From Xiphophorus maculatus (Eukaryota > Chordata > Actinopteri > Cyprinodontiformes > Poeciliidae): a stretch of DNA of 64,000 nt. Position 1 is the first letter of the stretch. Each line of letters begins with the position of its first letter. The notes under the pieces are model-generated. The model searched no databases, had not been told where the DNA came from, and saw only the letters and a list, made by a program, of their open reading frames with translations. The translations under genes and the position numbers were made by a program. The stretch lies in contig NC_036450.1 in NCBI RefSeq assembly GCF_002775205.1, positions 12,605,479 through 12,669,478 of the forward strand, given 5' to 3'. Shown piece by piece: positions 38,661 through 49,700 of this stretch.

Positions 38661-39764
38661 GCCATCTTATTAAACCAAAATAATAAAGGTCAAGGTCCAA
38701 GGTCAGAGAAGGTTAAAGCATTGGCACAAAACCTCCTGTGAGAGACAATTATTTTTTTATGCGCAAAGAAATTAAGTACAAAACAATGAAAGCTGTGATA
38801 GTATCAATGGAGGAGAAAATGACAAGCACCCAAATATAATTCATTGACTTGAATGAGTTAAATTTAGTGTCATAAAATCAACCAAAACCATTTGTTGTCC
38901 AAATAAGTCATACTTTCCATTTGACTTTGATTAGAAATAATTTAGGAAAATGTAGATTGAGTTTATATAACACCAATCCTGGCATTAAGTGCAATTATTC
39001 CGATTATCTGACAAGGAAGCCTCTAAAGTCCCTTTGTAGATTTTCCAGGTGTCTTTCATTGGAAACAAAGCCAGAGGAAAACCCAGAACTCGTTGGGAGG
39101 AAATTGGCCTTTCGTCCTATGAATGGCTTGGATTACATTTGAAGGAGTTGGAAAATGTTGCAGGTGGTGTGGCATGGTAGGGTTTTCATCCTAGAGCTCA
39201 TGTTTCAGTAAAAGTAACTAAAAAAACAAAGATCTCAGGATAGACAGACTATAGTAACATATTTAAGTCGCTCTTTATGGATTTATACTTCCTTTAAAAA
39301 CCCATAAGAATGCATTATTAAAAGTATTTGATAGTTTTGTTCTACAATTTTCTGCAATTAATATATTTCAGAGCACTGAAAAAAAGGCCGCTCAGAGATA
39401 TTCTTTTCATTTATTTAATTTTTATTCTCCTAGGTTGGGGGGACATACCTCCCCTGGCATTCCCATGTAAAGAGATGTCATGACAAACACATCCAACCAA
39501 ATGAGAGACAGTGAATATTTTTCCAGTCCATACATAAAATACATTTATTTACTTCATACTGGATCACCAGCATCCTTAAGTCCCACACAGTATCCATCTG
39601 TGTTATTAAATATAGAGAGATAACATCTATGAAGGGATTTATTTACTGTACATGTGAGAGAGGGGGGCTTGGCAGAAAGGGTTTAGCTTATAGATGAAAA
39701 GAGTGGTGTTGGTGGGGAGCAGCATCAAGTCTTATCTGCAGTGTCCTCACCTCCTCCCACTTGT

Positions 39765-40541
39765 CTACATGATGCCACAGGAGGACAACGGGTTGGCAAT
39801 CTGGCAGGTGCAGGCTGACTGGCAGTATTGACGCACAGTCTGGTAGCAGCTGCGGTCGGCCTCCCCGCCCCACTGCACGGGCCCATTGGGGTCGGAGGGC
39901 AAGCGGCTCAGAATGCTGGTGTTGATGGCCAGAGCAGCGAGGCCATAGTCAGTGAACAGCACCGTTTCGCGCCGACATGTGGGGCAAGAGATGAACTTGT
40001 ACTTGGGACATGATTCGTAGAGGATTTGCAGGCACTCCTCACACACCGAATGCAGGCAGGAGAGGATCCGCGGACGCTTCCCCGCAAAGTTGTATGTGTG
40101 ACCACAGGTGGGGCATTCCAGGGGCTCGCACGGCATGACGGGGCCTGAAGATGAGGACGAGGAAGTGGAGGAAGAAGTGGAGGAGGAACGGAGCACGTAC
40201 TGGTTGACTATGACATCTTCCATCTTGTAGTGGAACTGGTGGTAGCAGATTTCATTGGCACTGGTTTTGCGCTGCGCCAGGAAGCTGTGTTCCCTGCGCA
40301 TCAGTGGGGCCGGAGGAGACACCATTGGCCTGGGAGATGGTGCTATGTCCAGTGTCAGGTCACTGCAGGCCTGGTTGACAATAATTTCACCCTCACCACC
40401 ACCATCCCACGCCACTCTTGGAGCTGGGGCATACCGAGGTTGGGTGACTGGAACAGGGCACTCTCTGGGAAACTTCTCCGATTGGATGATCTTGACCGTG
40501 TCCATGGGGATGGCCAGCGGCTGACGCCTGAGGCAGGACAT
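39765..40541 (-). CDS. rnf208: RING finger protein 208, E3 ubiquitin ligase, single coding exon
   Basis: RNF208 is a RING-type E3 ligase, reported to act on soluble vimentin in mammals. The start chosen is ATG at 40541-40539 (MSCLRRQPLAIPMDTVKI), giving 258 aa against 261 in human. Conserved blocks are EIIVNQAC, a second IVNQYV, then a C3HC4 RING from CPTCGHTYNFAGKRPRILSC through LHSVCEECLQILYESC and KYKFISCPTCRRETVLF, followed by DYGLAALAINTSILSRLP. The C-terminus is NPLSSCGIM, matching human NPLSACSIM; CGIM has CAAX form and could be prenylated. A Ser/Thr run (SSSTSSSTSSSSSSGP) precedes the RING. The open frame runs 25 codons further upstream, but without an ATG and into a pyrimidine-rich splice acceptor, so a 5' UTR intron is likely. 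Poly(A) signals in minus sense lie at 39638 and 39544. Confidence 0.95.
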   Translation of the reverse strand: MSCLRRQPLAIPMDTVKIIQSEKFPRECPVPVTQPRYAPAPRVAWDGGGEGEIIVNQACSDLTLDIAPSPRPMVSPPAPLMRREHSFLAQRKTSANEICYHQFHYKMEDVIVNQYVLRSSSTSSSTSSSSSSGPVMPCEPLECPTCGHTYNFAGKRPRILSCLHSVCEECLQILYESCPKYKFISCPTCRRETVLFTDYGLAALAINTSILSRLPSDPNGPVQWGGEADRSCYQTVRQYCQSACTCQIANPLSSCGIM

Positions 40542-42400
40542 TCGCAAGGCTTTGGAGTTCTGAGATAGATGGGCTGTAGCTCTAATCAGCGCTGGACACT
40601 CCTTGCTCTTGCACAAGGGGAAGAAGATTAATATCCTCCTTTGAAGTCAGCCATTAGACGGGACATGGGGACGGATGGATGCCTCCATGTTCCCTTCAAC
40701 GATCTCCCCTTCAAGGTGCTTCTGTCAGTCTGAGTGTCAATGAATGAAAGAACTCAGCCAACACTACATGTACCTCAAACTCTGTAACAGCAAACCTATT
40801 ATAATATAAATAAACTTATAATTATTGTATATTATTTAACAGTCTAGTTCACAGAACTTGATAAATATTGACTATATGCAGTCAGATTTTTGTGATTTAA
40901 CAGTACTTAGGTTGGTGTTCCTGTGTTCCCTCTGATATCTACAAAGTACACAGGAATTGTAAATACTTCAGCACTAAGATATGTTTTCAATCACTGCACC
41001 CAGATGGTCAATACACCTACATACACAACACAGGTTAAGAATTTTTAAATTCACTCAGTATGTTGACTACAGGCAGTTCATAAAAGTCCAAAAGTATTAG
41101 CAATTTATCCTGTGACTTGCAAAACGAAACACATTTTTTCTCACTTAAACAACTACTGAACTTTGTGTGTTTTGGCTATGCCAGATGTTGACTTGAGTGT
41201 GTAAGAAAGATTTACAAAAAAAGAAAGAAAAAGGGCCCTTCTGTCTGTCTCTGCTGTTGCTCCAGTTTGATCAGAAGAGCTTGTTTTACCCCTTTTCTTA
41301 GTTTCTTGATAGCAGTAGGGAGGAGGTCTTTTTTGTATAATGCTCCAGAGATGTGTTGGAACGGCTCTTTGAATTTTTCACAGGTGGGATTGACGAACTT
41401 CTTTGTATTTAAACTCTCAGACAGTCATCATAACTATGCAGAAGGGAAAATAACAGTTTTACAGATGCCTCTATGATTTTTCCTTTTTTAGTGTGACAGA
41501 TTCCTTTGGTCCATTTATCTGTGAAAAGTGAAAAGTGAAAAAGTGTTAGTTCTAGCTTACAAAAAACCACAACATATTGATAAAGTGCTTTGAACCTTTT
41601 TGAAAGATGTTATGTTGCAATCCCAAAAATCACTGTATTTTGCATGACCAATAAATTAGTTCATAACTGTAAAGAGGAAGGAAAATAATAAATATAACTT
41701 ATTACAGAAATAAAATCTAAAAAGTGTGGCATTTATAGGTATTCAGCTCCATTTCCTGTGATTCTGCTAAATAAATAACTCAATAACTTTCAGAAACCAC
41801 CATAAAATGTTCCAAGTTTTAACACCACAAAGCACTTTTTTTTTTATTTCAATTTTTGAAGATGAAAATTTCATGATTAATAAAAATCATGACGATTTTG
41901 AAATGGTTTGTACTAATTTAATATGGTTTATTTTTTATTTTATAACTCACACCTGCTTTTTGACCCACATTGTACCCTATTTAGAAATCAAAATAGGGTC
42001 AATAGAGTTCCTAAATAATAATAATTTAATTAAATTTCATCTTCTCCTGTGCAGCCAATAAAACACACAAGAGTGCTTTCAATTATTTTTTGCACAAAAT
42101 AAAAAAGTAAAATAAAATAAAAATAAACGCTCTAAAGATCAAAACATTTTATTTTTAATAATTTGTATTAAGCTTGGGATTCTCTATTCTTTATGTAGCC
42201 TGGATAGTAAAAACATAAGAGATGAATAAGATAATAAATAGCAAGGATAAGTTCATTTATTATATCCTTTTATTTCAATTAACATTTCAAAGTTCATATA
42301 AAGTTAGTAGAAATATGTTTGCATTGTTTAAGATAAGTTATCTTTACTTTGAGGGGAATTGCCAGCGAAAATTGTATTTTCCTACAGGAGCACGGTCTTT
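40542..42400. other. Upstream region of rnf208
   Basis: No coding exon is visible. The tract is AT-rich with microsatellite-like A/T runs. At about 41480-41800 it holds a decayed Tc1-like end ('TGGCATTTATAGGTATTCAGCTCC'). The rnf208 5' UTR exon must lie here or in the CpG-richer block that follows. Confidence 0.45.
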
Positions 42401-42950
42401 GAAGGTAGCACAGGTGGAAGAGAAAAAAACAGCGAAGAAGAAGAAGAAGAATTTGTTGAGCGAGAGAGGTGATAGCAGAGGAGGAGCAGTTAGCTGGTTT
42501 AGAAGTGAGTAAGCTCAGACTTATCGTAAGGAGAAGTTATAAGATAAAGTATGCAAGTTAGCAGGACACATCGAGAAACTGTCGGACTGTATGTTTGTTT
42601 CTTTGCCGCCGTATTTACCCGAGAGGTAGAGCGAAGCTAACCTAGCTGTTAGCTAACATGGACTGCTGTAGGCCGCTGTTTCGCTGCTAGAGTGGAACTT
42701 AAATGGCTACAGAAGATCGTTACCGGACTGGATAACGAGAGACGGACTCCAGATAGTCACTCTGAGCGCCCGCGTCGCTCAGAGTACCTCTGGCAACGTG
42801 GGAACTGAGGGCCAGTAGATGTGGAGCACATGGAAACCACACAACTGCATCATTCCTGAACTGCCGTTTCTTCAGATCGCTTTGAGGTTCTTCTGGACAC
42901 AGGACGAAGTATTGCCCGGATTCATCTGTGGAAAATCACGAGTACACAAG
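42400..42950 (+). promoter_or_regulatory. CpG-richer first-exon-like block with plus-strand splice donors
   Basis: GC and CpG content rise sharply against AT-rich flanks (for example GAGCGCCCGCGTCGCTCAGAG near 42764). Two strong plus-strand donors follow: AGAA|GTGAGTAAG at 42504/42505 and CACAAG|GTACTGAG at 42950/42951. It contains several short upstream ATGs and no long frame, as in a 5' UTR. It could be the promoter and first exon of an unseen plus-strand transcript, a bidirectional promoter also serving rnf208, or a lncRNA start. Confidence 0.5.
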
Positions 42951-43697
42951 GTACTGAGTTGTACTTTAATATTTTTGGTCGTTTAGTGAAGAGGCTCTGG
43001 ACCGTGGAGTCGGTGGGTCTCCTACATTCATGAGGATCTGAACAGGCCTGCAACGTAGGGTGTATTTTCTGCCGGCATTAGGTTTAGTTTTACAGTAGTG
43101 GGTTATATAACTGGTGTTTTACACTGTATATGCAGATTCATTGTGCGGTTGGAACAATGCTCTGTTTTTTCTGTTTGCCTAATTAAAGGAGGGTTACTAC
43201 GGTCTACTTTACATGGTGTGTAGTGTAATTTACTGTAGTATTGTTCAGTGTTGATTGATCCAAAAGCATTAAAGAGATATTCATATTAAATAGTAGAGAG
43301 TATACTGAAGCAAAGAACCCAAAACTCACTTATTTACTAACATTGCTTAAGTGAGGGCTACATTTACCTGATAACTCCCAAGATTTATAAATTTTGAAGC
43401 ATTGTTGGCCTAAGTTATTCCAGAAGGCACAAAACAACCGTGAGGCAATGCTATTCCACGCTCCATAAAAGATACTCCACACTAATAATGAGACCTGAAA
43501 ATATTTCAGGCATATTCAAGATGAATAATTTGTAATCAAGGCTCAAAACTATAAAGTTTAGTTTGAAAAAGTACAAAATCTTTCAATAAGAACTATGTCT
43601 GCCTATGTATGGCAGGAGCTGACATCACTGGTCATCATATTTGTTTTTTGTTTTTTTATCTTCCTTCCAGTTGAAAATTATGGGCTACTTTGTGTTG

Positions 43698-43737
43698 GTT
43701 TAGCTCATGAAATCCACATGAGCTAAACATGACATGT
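43698..43737. repeat. Perfect 12-bp hairpin overlapping a second palindrome
   Basis: GTTTAGCTCATG (43698-43709) pairs exactly with CATGAGCTAAAC (43717-43728). The overlapping ACATGACATGT (43727-43737) is itself an inverted repeat. Confidence 0.85.
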
Positions 43738-45030
43738 AAAAATGTGAATATGTTTTACAAGCAACTGTAAATACATCAAATTTCCTGTTTGACTGAACAT
43801 CTTTGTTTTATCGCCTCATACTGTAGGCGAGCATTTAATTAATTAGGGGAAAATGTTTTGTTCCATTTCCTGTTCCATCTTGGCCTCTGCTCAACTTTGC
43901 CTCTTTAAATATGAGAGATAATAACCATGTAGCTACACTCTGGAGGCAGTCTGGGAGCATGCCGTTCTATTGACACAGCACATAACATTAATTTGCTGCC
44001 AAGTCGGAAGATTATAATCACAAATTGCTCAGGGTTGGTCTGAAGTAGTTTTAAAGGGCAATTACTTTGTGTATTTCCTTGTTCTGTCAACAAAACGGAA
44101 AGACGTAGAGTGAAAACAAAACACATTTTCCTACAATGAAATGTCTACTGACCATCTTAAGCATGTGTATCAAGGCATTGCAATCTTTGTGAAAAAAATG
44201 TGATAATTTTACTATTTAATATGACTCTAGGGTAAATTATAAAGCAGTGCTTCACCTTCTGGCTGAAGGAGGTTTCTTGCACAAGACAGACAAAGTTTGT
44301 CACATATCTATTAAAGAACTGATGAATGCCTGGCTACCTCAGCATACAACCCCACAAATTAACCAGAAAACAAAATCTTTTTATACTTCAGCTACATATA
44401 CATAATATTTCTCAGTTTTAGTTTTTTATGGATTTAATAAACTTTTAAATAAATTGGATTGCAGAGCTTTTCTTTCTCCTGAAAACATTTTGGTCTATTA
44501 ATGTTTTGATTCTTTAGAAACCCATGATGAAAAACCATGTATAATTTATTCCATTAACTAGAAATAAAAAAAACAACATTTTTCTTTTTTGGGGGGGCGT
44601 TGAGAACAAATTGATAGATTATAATATTATGGTTTACTCATTTGAAAAATCAGCAGTGCTGTTGTTTGTCAGTACAAAATGTAGCATCCAGGGCTAGACT
44701 AAAGAAAATGTTAGATATGTGTTTATAATATATGCTCCATTTCATCTGTTTGTGATGAATTAGTACATGGAACAGCAACTTCGATATGTTGAGAAGAAAC
44801 ATCGGCTCCTACTGTCGCAGAGCATCTAAATATAATATAAGAAGCCATTTTTTTTTGTTTCTCTTTACCTCTGATTTCTTTGACCACAAAGAAAGAAATT
44901 GTATTTTAATTTTTTTTGCATTATTTTGTATTTAAAAGTGTAATTCAAATGTCCATTTATTGTTTTTGCTTTTCTCTACTGAGAAAATTCAGGAACTAAA
45001 ACATGATTATGAACACAGACATTTACTTTT

Positions 45031-45117
45031 TATCTTACTATTCTAATAATAGAATAGTAAGATAAAATACATCAACTGTGAATATGCAGTTGATGTATTT
45101 TTCCACACTGTGTGGAA
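45031..45117. repeat. Three perfect hairpins tiled end to end without spacers
   Basis: Hairpin 1 has 15-bp arms (TATCTTACTATTCTA at 45031-45045 with its exact complement at 45050-45064) and a 4-base loop. Hairpin 2 begins at the very next base with 14-bp arms (AAATACATCAACTG at 45065-45078, complement 45087-45100) and an 8-base loop. Hairpin 3 begins at the next base, TTCCACAC-T-GTGTGGAA (45101-45117). No mismatch occurs in any arm. Confidence 0.95.
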
Positions 45118-45911
45118 AGGGCAGGTAATTGTGACATAGTTGTGGTGCTGCACTTGCATTTCTTCCTGTTTGTTGTCAACACCCAGCCATCTCATACAAA
45201 CTGCTCCGGTTTTGCTTCTGACATGCGTGGGAAGAGGTCACAATCTGTGCGGAGGGTTTGTGTCATACTCTGAGTGGGCAAGTGAAAAAATAACGAACGT
45301 TCAGATGAACATTTTTGACTTGACCAAAACAATAACTGCCGGATAGCGACTGGCACGATTCCCATTCTGTGCTCGGCTGTCGACAGCGATGATTCATTAT
45401 AACGCACTGAGCAGAGGAGGTAACCTACATAGTGACGAAGAGAGACGGAGAGAAAAAAAGACAGAAGAGATGAAAACCAGCGCAGGTCCTGCCGTCTATT
45501 TATGGTTTGTTTAGCTGCGCACTTCTCTGTGGTTTCCTGCCCCCAACCTTTGCTGAAGAGTCACACTGAGTGAGAAAGATCCCCCCTTTCTCAACAGACG
45601 GAAGTGCTTTGTGATGAAGCAAGCCACATTTGACAGCTTCTCCTTCCCCCCCCCATTTCTTCATTAGTCTGTTGACATATTTGTTCACTCGGGCATAAAC
45701 CGCTGTTTGCAAGCTCCACTCAGAATTTTACCAATCACTCTAGCTCACAAAATGCGCCCAAGCAGCAGTGCAATGCTGGAACACTTCCCCAAAATAGCCT
45801 GTTTCCCTCTCATCCACTGGTGCACACCGTGTGCAGGGCACACAGAGGAAGCTTTCATGCACATTTCATGAGGCTGGGCAGAATAACTAAGCATGTAGCA
45901 TGACTTTTCTG

Positions 45912-45943
45912 TGACTTTACCATATTGGATGAAGGTAAAGTCA
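45912..45943. repeat. Perfect 10-bp hairpin
   Basis: TGACTTTACC (45912-45921) and GGTAAAGTCA (45934-45943) are exact complements around a 12-base loop. Confidence 0.8.
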
Positions 45944-46081
45944 TACAGTACAAGTGAGGTTATCTTTTTCAATCATAAATAAAACATGTGATGTCTACGA
46001 GAGATGCATTGATCAGCTTTTTTTTATCAGATTGTTTTAGTATTTGTCCTACTGACTGGAGTTGATCAATGAAAAACTCGC

Positions 46082-46190
46082 CAATTCATGAATCACTCAC
46101 AGATTCATGAATTGAATACAAAATGTTATGTATGCCAATAACAATATTGGCACTAAATGCCAATGTTATTATTGGCATTTAATAACATTT
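46082..46190. repeat. Cluster of adjacent and nested perfect hairpins
   Basis: A 13-bp perfect stem (CAATTCATGAATC at 46082-46094 with 46102-46114) is followed by an outer 9-bp stem (46121-46129 with 46182-46190). The outer stem encloses two further perfect stems: TGCCAATA (46133-46140) with TATTGGCA (46145-46152), and AAATGCCAAT (46155-46164) with ATTGGCATTT (46171-46180). The enclosed stems also share the word TGCCAAT. Confidence 0.9.
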
Positions 46191-47289
46191 AAACCATTTT
46201 GACATTAAAGACTATTAAACTCCTTTATGAGGTTTGATTCCATTTGAAGCAGAAACCTTTTCAAATTTGAAGCGTTGATTAGATTCATAGATCACTATGG
46301 CCTTATAGAAACTTAAGTGTGGCTATATCTCCTGCTTAGATTATGTGCTTCTCTTTATGTTTGAATTTCCATTTTACTTGAATCTAAAATCTGTACTAAA
46401 ACTAGATGCTGGATTAAATTTGAGGTCAGTTGTCATGTGCTAAGAAATACACACCGTCCAGGTTGTCATGTGGGTGTTAATTTGGCACACAACTCCCACC
46501 TTCAAGATGAAGAAAACAGATTTGCCCACAAGACAAAAAAAAACAACTCAGGATCAGATTTACAAATACAAGTGAGAGTTACAGGCCCTCACATTCATTG
46601 TTTTCACATTGTTTGCCACACCCCATAAAAGCAAAGGTTTACTCTCTGTCATACCTTCAGAGGGATTTGAAACATGAGTTTTGATGTTATTGATGAGTAT
46701 TAAAGAATTTGTAAAAATGAAAAACGCCCAGAAATCTGTACTAAATTAAGAATTGGGATTTATTTCAATTGAGTTGCAGGAATCAAAACTTTGTGGCTGA
46801 TTTTGTCCATGTTTCTGACCTCCTGTTTTCCTTATATCTGACTGATTTTAGCTGTTTTGAACTTCTATTTTTAAAAAATAGTATTAGAAAATATAAGAAC
46901 AGCAATACAATGATTAATTTAGAACAAAGCCAGCATGACCATGCAACTTAACTTTCACCATTTCACATTAGCAATTAGAATCAATAGTATTACTAAAACG
47001 GCAGTCTTCCCCTTTTTTCCCTACTAAACTCTGAAGTATTAAAAAAAAACTTCCAAATCTAGCATGTTTCTCATCAGGAATTAAACCTCAAAATTCTAAG
47101 TTATAAAACAAATTTTCTGCATTTGATGTAGCCTTCCTGTTGTCTGCTGAAGGCTTAGCTTTATCTTACACCCTGAATGAATCTGCAGTCTCTTCTCACA
47201 GTCTGAGATCTTCAAGTCTGAAGAATTGTTGTTGATTCCTCAAAGACATCTCAAGAACAGAGGTGATAAATGTTTAGAGTTCTGGCCCT

Positions 47290-47520
47290 TGGATTGTGGA
47301 TTGGTTTGCTTTCATCTTTGCAATGTCTTAATTCAGTTGAGATTTTAAGAAGCACTTGAAAACTCATTTATCCTGACTTTTAAATAGTTTCTTGCTGTAT
47401 AACTTCATAGGTATTTGGATTTCTATTCTTTATTTTGAGTTCTTTTGTTATTTGTTTTCATTTTGAACCACTTTGAGGTTTTTGACCTGTAAAAGCAGCT
47501 GTGTAGAAAAACAAGTTTAC
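47290..47520 (+). mobile_element. LINE 3' end fragment
   Basis: The plus-strand frame reads DFKKHLKTHLS, the common C-terminal tail of fish non-LTR retrotransposon proteins. An AT-rich 3' region follows, with 'ACCACTTTGAGGTTTTTGAC' and a TTTACTTACT-type end. It is 5'-truncated and has in-frame stops. Confidence 0.45.
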
Positions 47521-48959
47521 TTACTCACTTAGGAATATCTCCAAGTCTGAAAATAATATCTTCTCTTAATTAGCTTCTTTCATCTCTGTATCTCTTGATT
47601 TGATTTCAAAAGACCTCACAAATGCTGCAATTAGCTATCGTTGAGTTTTCTTAAGTAACTGCGCCAACACTGAAGAGTGTTGTTGGTTCTATGAAGCCAT
47701 CAGGTCCTGGAAGGATATCAGATTTTTGTGTTTTGTTATTATTATTATTATTGAGGTCAGATGGGATCAAATGGTTGCATGTCTATATGTTAAGAAGATG
47801 AATACAAACAGTTTGTTAAAATAAATTGATTGTGATTATGCCTAATATTTTGTTAATAAAGTCACCAGACAGCTTGGGAACCCATTGAGTCAGAGAGAGA
47901 CGAAGCAGCTAAAATTCCCCAATAATTTGGTTACGGTGGTATGAAAATGACTGATGATTGATGGAGGCAGCTTGCTGATGGGTCCGCTTCAGAGCTGCTT
48001 CCTCCTAGTCGATGAAGGATTATATAAAGAGCTCATCTCTGTACATCCTGTAAATGGCTCCCCAGTGTTTTACTGCGTCCACACCATGGTGGGTCATCTT
48101 CCAGCAAGAGGAATTATTACTAATGAAATCACTTCAGGCATTTGACCTCGACAAGAAGGAGGAGGAATTGACCACAGAGATGTCGGAGGAGTCACTCTCA
48201 GCTGCAGATTCCTTTTACAATTAAAGACACACAGAGTTGCATTCACACACACATGCACACGTCCATCCTAGAACATTCTTACCCTCAGACAACTCCATCA
48301 TGTACAGAGCACCACCCTTTTACATTCCTCCAGAGACAAACAATCTGATAACAAACTGATGGGAGACGATAAAAAATGAGTATTTTTAAAGGCGCCCAGC
48401 ATGTGATGGAACGGAGGAAACACACCAAGCAGCATTCTTTTTGATAAAGAAAACACCACACATGTTCCCTAGAGACTTTCACACGCATTCACTCACATTC
48501 ACAGCTCTGCCCCGGTCAGCTCTATCACACAAGACGGAGTCCACCTGTGTGGATGGGAGCCTGTGTCAGGGCACCATGTTCTGAATGAGTCATTGATAGG
48601 AGTGTGCATGAGTATGTAGTCTCCCTGTCAATCAATTATCCACAGAAAACTGTGTTTGTTGTTTTTTTTTTTTATCACAGTGTCATCCTGGATGGAGCGG
48701 AGGATATGGGCATTTATGCCCCCGATGCAAGATGCCTGCATTATGCCAAGATTGTTAGCTATGAGGACATTTGAATTTGTTCTCAAACAGTTTTCTGGGG
48801 AAGACAAAAATGTCAACAAATCTCTTCTCTGACCTACAGTATGTGAGCTATAATGCTGCGTGTTGGCATTATGTAACATGTAATGACCTTAGCAGGATAA
48901 ATCCCATGATTTACTTCATGTTTTTCCATCACTGGATATAACTAAAGTCCGATGATGAA

Positions 48960-49700
48960 CAGGACTGACTTTATGCTAAAGTTGTATAACCCTTTGCCCT
49001 CTTGCCGATTTTTCGCACTTCCACTGTATAATGCCGTCCAATATTTATGTTTTTATCTTGCCGAGGTGTTGATTTGAATAACAGTCTGCTGTCATTCATG
49101 GCAGCAGACATCGGCCATTTTGCCTCTCAATTCATTAAAGCCAATTGCTCTTTGTTCTCGCCTGTGTTGTTCCCACGCCAACATGGCAGAGCTGCACATG
49201 CTGCTAAAAAAAATAAAAGCATGAACAACGCATCCCTCTTCCTGACACAGACTTCATTGAAGATTTATGAGGAAAAGTGCCCAGGCTTTTCAATAACGGC
49301 CGCGGCTCGATCGATGAGGGCAAATAATTAAGGATGTCTCGTGCAATTTTAAAGTGGACGGCATTTGTGAGACTTTGCAGATGCAAACTGCTCGGGTCTT
49401 TAGGCAACGAAGCAGCTGCTGCCGCACACGGCTTTGCACAAATGGGAGGGGTGCAGTTTGGATGAAGCAGCAGTTATGCAATAGCAGCGTGGTGCACAGG
49501 GCGCTCTCACTGCAGCGCCGATGCTTGGCCATTATGGAGATGCATCTGTGCCTGCTGACAAATACAGAAGAGACTATTGCTTCCCCCCCCAATTCTCCTA
49601 TCTGCCTGGGCAGACATCTGGAAAATGTCACAGTAGCCCACAGGAAACCCTCTACACATTATCTACAACCAAACTCACACATGAGCTACCTCAAGTCATC
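48960..49700. promoter_or_regulatory. Candidate conserved noncoding / enhancer block
   Basis: A non-repetitive, less AT-rich stretch inside the gene-poor tract. It is dense in words typical of developmental enhancers: GCAAATAATTA (POU/homeodomain-like) near 49320, TCAATTCATTAAAGCCAATTG near 49128, and GGCCGCGGCTCGATCGATGA near 49299. No ORF here resembles a known family. Conservation itself cannot be seen from one sequence. Confidence 0.35.

Noticed and set aside
40542-40616. Upstream extension of the rnf208 frame
   Set aside because: The extension begins with TTG, not ATG, and runs into a pyrimidine tract with AG, so it is 5' UTR or intron edge; the family start MSC is at 40541.
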